64,000 nt of DNA from an uncultured Eggerthellaceae bacterium (GTDB lineage Bacteria; Actinomycetota; Coriobacteriia; Coriobacteriales; Eggerthellaceae): contig CALBGP010000032.1 in the NCBI GenBank assembly GCA_937892845.1, forward strand, positions 84,399-148,398, in the 5' to 3' direction. Positions 29,934 to 36,790 of this stretch are shown here, one piece after another. How positions within the stretch are numbered: the first letter of the stretch is position 1; each line of letters begins with the position of its first letter. The position numbers and the translations under genes are program-made. The notes under the pieces were generated by a model, which was given only the letters and a program-made list of their open reading frames with translations, searched no databases and was not told where the DNA came from.

Positions 29934-31112
29934 TCAGTATTTATTATGCACCACTTCGGCGAAACCGCGCAGCCCGCGCACCTCAAGCGTAACCGGGCCG
30001 CCATCTTCGCCTTCCACCGTCACGCGTCCATCATAGAGCCCGAAAACCTGATGCTGGTCGGTGAGGATGGGGCCGACATGCGCGCAGTCCGCCCGGTCGA
30101 TATCCGGGGTGAACGTCAGATCGAACATGCCCTCATCATCGCGCATGCGCCAAGGCTCCATGAGACTGTAGAACCCATCGCGAACCGGTATGCCGAAATC
30201 AAGGCGGCCGAGCTTGGTGGCACAGCCGTCGCAGAACAGCATGTTCTCGCTGGCCGCCGACGTATCGCCGAACCCGTATCCGATGTTCATTCCGAACGCA
30301 TGGGACGAACCTGCCGAATCGAAGGCGCAGCCCTGGGCGGCACCCCAGAACCACGTGTTGTCGTACGTCCACACGCCACGGCCCCAGTCAAGCAGCCCAA
30401 GGGCATCATCCGGCGAGAAGCCATGCACTTCGCTTCCCAGCTGCACGGTTCCTCGGGCGCGCATGCCGATGATCTTGCGGTTGTAATAGAAGGCGCGGTC
30501 CTTTTCTGCCCACGGTGTGGCTATGACCATGGAATCGCGCGGCGGGCAGTCAAGCGTGATATGGGCGGTAAGCGTCTTTCCGTCAGCGAAACTGCGGTAG
30601 GTCACCTTCATCTCGCGGACCCCGTCATGCGTCGCTATGCGGACCTGAACACGGTCATCGCCGCATTCGACCACGCCTTCGTCTGAATCTTCGGGCATAT
30701 GGAACTTGCCCAGGGTCAGAGGCACAATGGAGCTTTCCGTGATGAAGAGGCCCTGTTCGAAGTCGAGAAGCGACGCGGAGAGCAGGCCCAGGTACCCAAG
30801 ATCCGAGACGGTGATGGCGAATGCCATGCGCTCATCTTGAACAAGAAAGTAATCCCATTCCTTGATGCGCCACGAAGCCGCGCCCACATCGGAGCGAACA
30901 TAGCGCAGAAGAGGACTGAAGGCATAGCCGCTCTCACGGAGACGGCCGTCCGCCAGAAGCGCACCTTCCCGGTCAATGCGATGCTGCTCAGCGCGCGGAC
31001 AGCCGCAAAGGCCATCGATGGATGCCGCGGGCGCCTTGCGGGCAGCGGGCTTTTCTGCAAGCTTCGCCCCGAGGATGCGGGGGCCTGCGTTTGAAGCGGC
31101 GGTTTCGGTCAT
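29934..31112 (-). CDS. DUF2804 domain protein
   Basis: 392 residues, no signal peptide. Contains WRIKEWDYFLVQDERMAFAI, DWGRGVWTYDNTWFWGAAQG and GMNIGYGFGDTSAASENMLF, hallmarks of DUF2804, plus CDGCATKLG. The fold is predicted to resemble lipocalin/hydroxyneurosporene-synthase-like beta barrels; no enzymatic role is established. The N-terminal CGCPRAEQHRIDREG may bind metal. AAGGAG is six bases before ATG. In the same transcriptional run as the zincin and mscS genes. Confidence 0.85.
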   Translation of the reverse strand: MTETAASNAGPRILGAKLAEKPAARKAPAASIDGLCGCPRAEQHRIDREGALLADGRLRESGYAFSPLLRYVRSDVGAASWRIKEWDYFLVQDERMAFAITVSDLGYLGLLSASLLDFEQGLFITESSIVPLTLGKFHMPEDSDEGVVECGDDRVQVRIATHDGVREMKVTYRSFADGKTLTAHITLDCPPRDSMVIATPWAEKDRAFYYNRKIIGMRARGTVQLGSEVHGFSPDDALGLLDWGRGVWTYDNTWFWGAAQGCAFDSAGSSHAFGMNIGYGFGDTSAASENMLFCDGCATKLGRLDFGIPVRDGFYSLMEPWRMRDDEGMFDLTFTPDIDRADCAHVGPILTDQHQVFGLYDGRVTVEGEDGGPVTLEVRGLRGFAEVVHNKY

Positions 31113-31124
31113 TGCGGACTCCTT

Positions 31125-31895
31125 CTAACGGGTTTCAAGCGCGATGGCACGCACCACGGCATCGGTCACGGCCAGAACCTGCTCATAGTCGGACACGGTC
31201 ATGAGAACCTTGCCCTTGAAGCCATATTCGGTGATCTCGGAGAAGCGGACCTTCACATCCCCTTCCAGCGGGCACACCCGCTCAGCCGCCTTTCTGGCCG
31301 TTACGCAGATGCGCTCGGCCACATCATCGAGCGGCTCATCGGTAGCGGTGACCGAAAACGGGACAGCCAAGGCACGGAGATTGATCTTGTGGACCAGCGC
31401 CGTCTTCGAGATGACGCTGTTGGGGATGACTATCTCCTCCCCCACCAGATTGCGGATGCGCGTATGGCGCCACGTCACGTCCTGGACAATGCCGGCTTCG
31501 GTTCCCACTTCGATGTATTCGCCCGGCGTGACCAGGCGCATGAACGTCATCTGGATGCCGCCGATCAGGTTGGACAGCGTGTCCTGGAAGCCGAGCGACA
31601 GCGCGATGCCGCCGACGCCCAGGGCTGCGATGGCCGCATTCACGTTGACGCCGAAGCATGTGTCAAGAACGGTGCAGATGCCGATGATCCACACGACGCC
31701 GCGCACGATGTTGACCACGATGGAGCTGTTGGGCAGTTCCACCTCATCACGGTTGAGGAAATGGCGCAGAGCCTTCGTCACGATATGGGCAACGGCTCCC
31801 GTGATGACCAAGATGACGGCGCCGACCAGCACATCGGCGGCGAATTCGTTGTTCGTGATGCGTTCGGCCAACGCAATGATGGAATCGAAGTCCAC
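31125..31895 (-). CDS. MscS-type mechanosensitive channel
   Basis: 256 residues. Two or three membrane helices (VLVGAVILVITGAVAHIVTK; IVRGVVWIIGICTVLDTCFG). The pore helix is rich in small residues (NAAIAALGVGGIALSLGFQD), followed by the beta domain TPGEYIEVGTEAGIVQDVTW and the conserved IRNLVGEEIVIPNS. It releases solutes on hypo-osmotic shock. A GTG at 31895 with AAGGAG seven bases upstream is preferred over an ATG 12 codons earlier, which has no such site. Confidence 0.92.
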   Translation of the reverse strand: MDFDSIIALAERITNNEFAADVLVGAVILVITGAVAHIVTKALRHFLNRDEVELPNSSIVVNIVRGVVWIIGICTVLDTCFGVNVNAAIAALGVGGIALSLGFQDTLSNLIGGIQMTFMRLVTPGEYIEVGTEAGIVQDVTWRHTRIRNLVGEEIVIPNSVISKTALVHKINLRALAVPFSVTATDEPLDDVAERICVTARKAAERVCPLEGDVKVRFSEITEYGFKGKVLMTVSDYEQVLAVTDAVVRAIALETR

Positions 31896-31949
31896 GGCCA
31901 CGCTCCTTTCGGCACCCGCACGAGCCGGCACCGGCGCAGCCTGCGCGCG

Positions 31950-32483
31950 CTACCAGCTTTCGGGGATGTCGAACTCGAAGGTTTCTGTTCCGTAGAGGAT
32001 AACGCGTCCGCACGCCGCCGTCTGCGCTAAATCGATAACGCGCTGGTTTGCCGACCCCTTCCACATAAGTCCCAGCGAACGCTGCGCCTCACAGAAAGGA
32101 CCGTCCACCAAGACATCGCAAACCTTGAGCAGATCCCGGCCCGCCTGTCCGCAATGCCCTGCAGCTATCTGCTCATAGGTGTACCCCGAATAGATCCACA
32201 CCGAAAGCCCGCGCTGCTTGCACTGCCGCGCAATCTCCAGGCACGCCTCCGGCTGCTCGAAAGGCTCGCCGCCCGTGAGGGTCACGCCCGACGCAGAGCT
32301 GCTTGCAGCGATCTGCGTGCAGATGGCCTCGGTCGTGGAAGCGAAACCACCGTCCACGGGTTGACTTTCGGGGTTATGGCAGCCGGGGCAATGATGGCTG
32401 CAGCCCTGCACGAAAACGGAGAATCTCAGGCCCGGACCGTCGACGATGCTGTCATCGACGGTCCCGTACATGCGGATATCCAT
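31950..32483 (-). CDS. nrdG: Anaerobic ribonucleotide reductase activating protein (radical SAM)
   Basis: 177 residues. Radical-SAM cluster motif CSHHCPGCHNPESQ (CxxxCxxC), preceded by DSIVDGPGLRFSVFVQG, and the GGEPF motif LTGGEPFEQPEACLEIA. It generates the glycyl radical on NrdD. It begins 10 bases after the nrdD stop; the ATG at 32483 (MDIRMYGTVDDS) is the natural N-terminus. Confidence 0.96.
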   Translation of the reverse strand: MDIRMYGTVDDSIVDGPGLRFSVFVQGCSHHCPGCHNPESQPVDGGFASTTEAICTQIAASSSASGVTLTGGEPFEQPEACLEIARQCKQRGLSVWIYSGYTYEQIAAGHCGQAGRDLLKVCDVLVDGPFCEAQRSLGLMWKGSANQRVIDLAQTAACGRVILYGTETFEFDIPESW

Positions 32484-32493
32484 GGCTCGGCGC

Positions 32494-34824
32494 CTAGTCC
32501 ACTTCGACGCGATGCTTGACGCGATCGCGTTCTTCAGCGGTCTTCGCATCGTTCCAACGGTCCATGGTGCCCACCAGGTAACCGGTGATGCGACGGATAC
32601 GCTCGAAGGGAACGGAGTGCTCGGATTCACTGCGACCGCACTTCGGACACACATCCCCGATGATGCCGTTGTAGCCGCACACCGGATCGCGGTCCACAGG
32701 ATGGTTCACCGAACCGTAGCCCATACCCGCCTCCTTCATGTGGCGGATCACCGCTTCGAAGGCGTCCAGATTCTCAGTCGGATCGCCATCCAGCTCGATG
32801 TAGCTGATGTGGCCGGCGTTGGTGAGCGCATGGTAGGGCGCTTCGATGTCGATTTTGTCGAAGGCGTTGATGTCGTAGTAGACCGGGACATGGAAGCCGT
32901 TGGTGTAGTAGTCGCGGTCCGTCACGCCGGGAATGGAGCCGTAGCGCTTGCGGTCCATGCGGACGAAGCGCCCGGAGAGTCCTTCGGCAGGCGTTGCGAG
33001 CAGCGTGTAGTTGAGCTTGCGCTTCTGGGAGAGCTTGTCCAGGTAGGCGCGCATATGGCCCACGATCTCCAAGCCCAGCTTCTGGCTCTCAGGACTTTCG
33101 CCATGGTGCTTGCCCGTGAGGGCCACGAGCGTTTCCGCCAGACCGATGAAGCCCACCGACAACGTACCGTGCTTGAGAACCTCTCGCTGCTCATCTGTGG
33201 GCTTGAGCTTTTCGGAATCTATCCACACGCCCTGGCCCATGAGGAACGGCGCGTTGTAGACGTGCTTGCGGCACTGGATTTCGAAGCGCTCATCGAGCTG
33301 ATGGGTGGCAAGGTCCAGCTTGGAGTCAAGCAGGTCGAAGAACAAATCCACATCGCCTTTCGCCTTGATGGCAAGGCGCGGCAGATTGATGGACGTGAAG
33401 CTCAGGTTGCCGCGGCCGGGGACTATCTGACGGTCGGGGTCGTAGACGTTGCCGATCACGCGCGTGCGGCAGCCCATGTAGGCAATCTCGGTCTCAGGCG
33501 TGCCTTTGTAGTACTGGAGGTTGAAGGGCGCATCCTGGAAGCTGAAATTGGGGAACAGGCGCTTGGCGGAGCAGCGCATGGCCAACTTGAACAGGTCGTA
33601 GTTCGGATCGCCGGGATTGTAATTGACGCCCTCTTTCACGCGGAAGATCTGCACGGGGAAGATGGGGGTCTCACCGCGGCCCAGACCCTGCTCGGTTGCC
33701 AAGAGCACGTTCTTGATGACCATGCGGCCTTCGGGCGAAGTGTCCATACCGTAGTTGACCGACGAGAAGGGCGTCTGCGCGCCGGCGCGGCTGTGCATGG
33801 TGTTGAGGTTGTGGATCAAAGCCTCCATGGCCTGATAGGTGGCACGGTCGGCGTCCTTGAAGGCGTTCTTGGACGCATAGGCCACCCCGCGCTCGATGAC
33901 GGCGTCGGAGATGCCCTCGCGGGCAAGACCCGCCTTCAGCTCATCGGTAAACGCAAGATCCGTCTCCAGGGAAGCCCACACACCCGTTTTCTCCTCTGCA
34001 GCAGCAAGGCAGCGCTCGGCAAGGTCGCGGCAATCTTCGCGATCGGCAAGAAGGTCCAGCGCTTCGGCCAGATGCTTCTTGAACAGGCGGCGATAGGTCT
34101 TGCGCACGCCTTCGGCCAGGCCGTAATCGAAATCGCAGATGGACTGCCCGCCGTGCTGATCGTTCTGGTTGGATTGGATGGCGATGCATGCCAGCGCGGA
34201 ATAGCTGGAGATGTCGCTCGGTTCGCGCAGCACGCCATGGCCGGTGGAGAAGCCGCCCTTGAACAGCTTGCGCAGCTCGATTTGGCAGCAGGTGGTGGTC
34301 AGCGTGTAGAAGTCGAGGTCGTGGATGTGGATATCGCCTTCGGCATGGGCCTTCGCGAACTTGGGGTCGATGACGCACATCTCATAGAACTGCTTTGCGG
34401 ATTCGCTGCCGTATTTGAGCATGGTGCCCATGGCGGTATCCGCATCGATGTTGGCGTTCTCGCGCTTCATATCGGAATCGGACGCCTTGGAAAACGTGAT
34501 GTCCTTGAGCGTCTGGAATATGCGGCTGTTCACATCACGGGCGCGGCTGCGCTCGGCGCGGTAGAGGATGTACGCCTTCGCCGTCTGGGTGAAGCCCTCA
34601 TCGATGAGCGCCTCCTCCACAAGGTCCTGGACACCTTCGACCGTAGGCGTGCCCTCGATGGCGCCGCCCTCGATGCGCGAGACCACGTCCTGCGCAACCT
34701 TTTCAGCAACCTGGCGCGACTGCATGGCGCCGGAGGCAGTGAAGGCCTTCTCAACGGCATCCACGATCTTCTCGATGTCGAACCGCGCCGTCCGCCCGTC
34801 GCGTTTGATGATGGTTTCGATCAT
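32494..34824 (-). CDS. nrdD: Anaerobic ribonucleoside-triphosphate reductase (class III)
   Basis: 776 residues. N-terminal ATP-cone (METI-type MIETIIKRDGRTARFDIEKI) for allosteric control. The glycyl-radical barrel has DLDFYTLTTTCCQIELRKLF and the active-site cysteine region. The C-terminal zinc site is DPVCGYNGIIGDVCPKCGRS and the radical glycine lies in RRITGYLVGTMDRWND. It makes deoxynucleotides without oxygen, consistent with an anaerobe. The start at 34824 has AAAGGAG seven bases upstream. Tandem NrdR-like boxes lie about 200 bases upstream. Confidence 0.97.
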   Translation of the reverse strand: MIETIIKRDGRTARFDIEKIVDAVEKAFTASGAMQSRQVAEKVAQDVVSRIEGGAIEGTPTVEGVQDLVEEALIDEGFTQTAKAYILYRAERSRARDVNSRIFQTLKDITFSKASDSDMKRENANIDADTAMGTMLKYGSESAKQFYEMCVIDPKFAKAHAEGDIHIHDLDFYTLTTTCCQIELRKLFKGGFSTGHGVLREPSDISSYSALACIAIQSNQNDQHGGQSICDFDYGLAEGVRKTYRRLFKKHLAEALDLLADREDCRDLAERCLAAAEEKTGVWASLETDLAFTDELKAGLAREGISDAVIERGVAYASKNAFKDADRATYQAMEALIHNLNTMHSRAGAQTPFSSVNYGMDTSPEGRMVIKNVLLATEQGLGRGETPIFPVQIFRVKEGVNYNPGDPNYDLFKLAMRCSAKRLFPNFSFQDAPFNLQYYKGTPETEIAYMGCRTRVIGNVYDPDRQIVPGRGNLSFTSINLPRLAIKAKGDVDLFFDLLDSKLDLATHQLDERFEIQCRKHVYNAPFLMGQGVWIDSEKLKPTDEQREVLKHGTLSVGFIGLAETLVALTGKHHGESPESQKLGLEIVGHMRAYLDKLSQKRKLNYTLLATPAEGLSGRFVRMDRKRYGSIPGVTDRDYYTNGFHVPVYYDINAFDKIDIEAPYHALTNAGHISYIELDGDPTENLDAFEAVIRHMKEAGMGYGSVNHPVDRDPVCGYNGIIGDVCPKCGRSESEHSVPFERIRRITGYLVGTMDRWNDAKTAEERDRVKHRVEVD

Positions 34825-34898
34825 GATGCCTCTCCTTTGCGATAGTGCTTGCAATGGGCGATGGTGCCGTCGAAGTCCCGACATAGGGACTCGAACAT
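34821..34898 (-). CDS. Possible 25-codon leader ORF coupled to nrdD
   Basis: ATG at 34898 has GAGG eight bases upstream and a 25-residue frame (MFESLCRDFDGTIAHCKHYR plus KGEAS) whose TGA overlaps the nrdD ATG (ATGA). Third codon positions are GC-rich like real genes here, and the frame contains two Cys and two His. It also spans a hairpin GTCCC-tatgtc-GGGAC. It could be a leader peptide providing translational coupling, or chance. No known family was recognised. Confidence 0.3.
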   Translation of the reverse strand: MFESLCRDFDGTIAHCKHYRKGEAS

Positions 34899-35019
34899 GC
34901 GCTCCGCCTCAAAGGCCCCGGCCGTCTCAAAGCGCACAGAACCAAGAGCGGCTGCTCTGCTGCAAGCTTCATTCGTGACGAGCTGGGGTTTTGTCGTTTT
35001 CCACAGGTTTCCACCGATT

Positions 35020-35067
35020 CCACAATATGTTGTGTCATACAGCGGAATCGTTGGATACATATGGTAG
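35020..35067 (-). promoter_or_regulatory. Tandem NrdR-like boxes upstream of nrdD
   Basis: CCACAATATGTTGTGT at 35020-35035 agrees with the NrdR box consensus (acaCwAtATaTwGtgt, as remembered) at 14 of 16 positions. A weaker match TGGATACATATGGTAG at 35052-35067 (8 of 16, mostly in the core) starts exactly 32 bases away, the spacing expected for the paired boxes bound by NrdR. Together they suggest repression of nrdDG when ATP/dATP levels are sufficient. The nrdR gene itself is not in the window. Confidence 0.6.
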
Positions 35068-35089
35068 TTTTTGAAATCCGATAAAACAA
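35061..35089 (-). promoter_or_regulatory. Candidate nrdD promoter
   Basis: Minus strand: TTGTTT (35089-35084), 17-base spacer, TACCAT (35066-35061). The -10 overlaps the second NrdR-like box, as expected for a repressor site. The rest of 34938-35153 holds no other gene; a single DnaA-box-like TTTTCCACA is at 34997-35005. Confidence 0.35.
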
Positions 35090-35153
35090 GGATTGACCTT
35101 GAGCGAGCTTGTGCATGTCGGCAGAAGGACGCATCCTGCACACATGGGGCGGC

Positions 35154-35405
35154 CTACTCCACGGTGCCGTACACGTAGCCCCACCCGTGGCCCGCTATGG
35201 ATGAATTGAGCTGATCGCACAGCTGGATGCGCGTGTAGTTTCCCGGAGGCAGCAGCTCGACGATTTCACGCAGATCGGACGTCAGATCGAACGTCTCGGC
35301 CGCAAGCACGACATCGAGCCTGCGGACGATGCCGGCATCCCTGAAAAGATGGTCCACCACACGCTGCATGTCCCCGTAATGCTCGCTGCGTTCGAGAATG
35401 GCCAT
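35154..35405 (-). CDS. Small hypothetical protein downstream of the Hcy-methyltransferase-like gene
   Basis: 83 residues, mixed alpha/beta composition, no membrane segment or known motif; the end is NSSIAGHGWGYVYGTVE. The ATG lies nine bases after the stop of the homocysteine S-methyltransferase-fold gene with GGGGTGA upstream, so the two are clearly cotranscribed and probably functionally linked. Family not recognised. Confidence 0.7.
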   Translation of the reverse strand: MAILERSEHYGDMQRVVDHLFRDAGIVRRLDVVLAAETFDLTSDLREIVELLPPGNYTRIQLCDQLNSSIAGHGWGYVYGTVE

Positions 35406-35414
35406 GGCTCACCC

Positions 35415-36317
35415 CTACCTGCGTGCGTCAAGACCGGTGACCACCAGGGCCATCGAGCCGGTGTATGCGGGAGTTGCCTGCCCGACAACGCGCAAAAACT
35501 GCACGCCCGCAGCGCACAGATGGGCTGCGGCATGGACAAGGTCATCCGGCATGGGGTAGGGATTGCCTTCGACGTTTCCGCCCAAAGACGCGCGGCGGCG
35601 TTCGGCGGAGGTGGGCTGGAACACCCTGATCTGGGCCAGAAGAGGCGCATCGGTTGCCTGAGCGGCCGCGCGGGCCGTATCCGCCGCCGAAACGGGATCG
35701 GCCGACGTGGTGAAGCCGTAGACATCGGCGCCATCCCCAAGCTGGGAGATGGCATCCGCCAGCATGGTGCCATGGCCTTCGACCATGCCCTGCCCATCGA
35801 CATCGAACGAGGCGAAGATGGGGCGCGCACTCACGCTGCGGACGCCTTCGATGGCGCAGCGCATATCGCAGACGCCGTCCATGCCGTTGAGAAGGAAGGC
35901 GTCCACCCCTTCGTCCCCAAGAGCGCGCGCAGCGGCGGCGTACTGGTCTACGCTCTGCTTCACCGAAGCCGTGCTGGACGGGTCGAGCGGCAAGCCGGTG
36001 GGCCCGATCTCGCAGATGAGGTGCTGCGGGGAGCACTCGCGGGCAACCTTGACGGCCGCCTGCGCGATTTCCGCCTGGCGATCCTCCATGCGCTTGTGCG
36101 CCAAACGGGACGCGCATATGCCCTCGGTGTTGGCAACCAGGCACTGAGCGCCGGCGGTGAGCTGCATCTTGAGGGCATCGCGCACCGTATCGGGCTCGAG
36201 CAGGTTCACGAATTCGAGGTCCTCAGCCACATCCACCCCTTGCTTTTCGAGCACATAGGATATGGGGGCGGAGAGGGTGAGCATGTCATGATGGAAGCGC
36301 AATTCGATATCGGCCAT
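35415..36317 (-). CDS. Homocysteine S-methyltransferase-fold protein lacking the zinc cysteines
   Basis: 300 residues. The barrel resembles the Hcy-binding domain of MetH/BHMT: EFVNLLEPDTVRDALKMQLT, AGAQCLVANTEGICASRLA, LICEIGPTGLPLDPSS, GVDAFLLNGMDGVCDMRCA. However, the GxNC strand that supplies the first zinc cysteine reads DVYGFTTSADP, and the GG-CC-G loop that supplies the other two reads VVGQATPAYTG. All three canonical thiolate ligands are therefore missing, so a normal zinc-activated homocysteine methylation is doubtful. The start MADIELRFHH has TAGGA six bases upstream. Followed by a small coupled gene. Confidence 0.8.
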   Translation of the reverse strand: MADIELRFHHDMLTLSAPISYVLEKQGVDVAEDLEFVNLLEPDTVRDALKMQLTAGAQCLVANTEGICASRLAHKRMEDRQAEIAQAAVKVARECSPQHLICEIGPTGLPLDPSSTASVKQSVDQYAAAARALGDEGVDAFLLNGMDGVCDMRCAIEGVRSVSARPIFASFDVDGQGMVEGHGTMLADAISQLGDGADVYGFTTSADPVSAADTARAAAQATDAPLLAQIRVFQPTSAERRRASLGGNVEGNPYPMPDDLVHAAAHLCAAGVQFLRVVGQATPAYTGSMALVVTGLDARR

Positions 36318-36584
36318 GTTCGTTCCTAACGCAGATTGCGGGCGGCGCGGTCCAAGCCGGCTGCGGCTTGCCGCCCTCGGATGACAGTGGTTCACTTAAG
36401 GATATTACCCGTTGAAAGACGCTGTTGGCAACCTCGCAGATGCCGCATCGGTCGGCGGCGAGAAGAGATGCACCCTGACGTTGACGGCCTGTTACGTCAT
36501 AGAAAAAATGGGTCTTGACAATTCGCCGTCATTCAATTCATGAGACCTCCACAGGCACATCATACGGTCTTGAAAACCGACTTT
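36318..36584. other. Gene-free stretch upstream of the Hcy-like gene
   Basis: No coding potential. It contains GACGT...ACGTC around 36477-36498 and an isolated TTGACA at 36514-36519 with no matching -10 at 16-18 bases. The hairpin CGGT-cttgaaa-ACCG (36565-36579) resembles a tRNA anticodon arm but has no D, T or acceptor arms around it. The promoter of the Hcy-like gene (minus strand) should lie here but was not identified. Confidence 0.4.
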
Positions 36585-36590
36585 TATAAT
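36585..36590 (+). promoter_or_regulatory. Consensus -10 element of the candidate sRNA
   Basis: A perfect TATAAT preceded by TTT lies seven bases before the presumed start of the C-rich-loop RNA. The -35 region (around 36562) is poor (ATACGG), so activity may need an activator or alternative sigma factor. Confidence 0.45.
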
Positions 36591-36596
36591 AGCAAC

Positions 36597-36752
36597 TGCA
36601 AGCGCAAGGCTCCCCTCCTTCACTTGCCTGCTATCCAAGCAGAAACGGTGCCATAGAGCACCGATCATCCCCCTCCTTGTGTGAGGTCCGGCTCCCCTCC
36701 GGACCTCGACCCTTCCAAAAAGCCCGGCTCCCCTCCAGGCTTTTCCTTTTTC
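36597..36752 (+). ncRNA. Candidate small RNA with three identical C-rich hairpin loops (6C-like)
   Basis: About 155 nt between recN and the Hcy-like gene with no ORF. Three hairpins each show the seven-base loop CTCCCCT closed by GG/CC: 36606-36620 (AAGG/CCTT), 36683-36707 (9-bp stem GAGGTCCGG/CCGGACCTC) and 36718-36744 (AAAAGCC...GGCTTTT). Two further hairpins lie between them (CTGCT/AGCAG at 36628-36642; CGGTGC/GCACCG at 36646-36663), plus a single-stranded CATCCCCCTCCTT. The exposed CCCCUCC is complementary to Shine-Dalgarno sequences. Actinobacterial 6C RNAs and firmicute C-rich sRNAs use comparable loops. A TATAAT lies just upstream and the last hairpin ends in TTTTCCTTTTT. Start and strand are inferred. 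Confidence 0.6.
36718..36752. terminator. Bidirectional terminator of the sRNA and recN
   Basis: AAAAGCC (36718-36724) pairs with GGCTTTT (36738-36744) around a GG-CTCCCCT-CC apex. Plus strand continues TTTTCCTTTTT, minus strand ends in GGCTTTTTGG. It is 46 bases beyond the recN stop codon, so it can serve both transcripts. Confidence 0.75.
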
Positions 36753-36790
36753 CTTAAGGTCTTTTCCGGCGCACAGACAATCGCACAGAA

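Noticed and set aside
34997..35005. DnaA box (TTTTCCACA) upstream of nrdD
   Set aside because: A single nine-base match without neighbours is expected by chance; noted only because DnaA regulates nrd genes in some bacteria.
36565..36579. tRNA-like anticodon arm (loop CTTGAAA, would read UGA for Ser on plus or UCA on minus)
   Set aside because: No D arm, T arm (GTTCGA-type) or acceptor stem is present on either strand, so it is a simple hairpin and not a tRNA gene or a selC gene.
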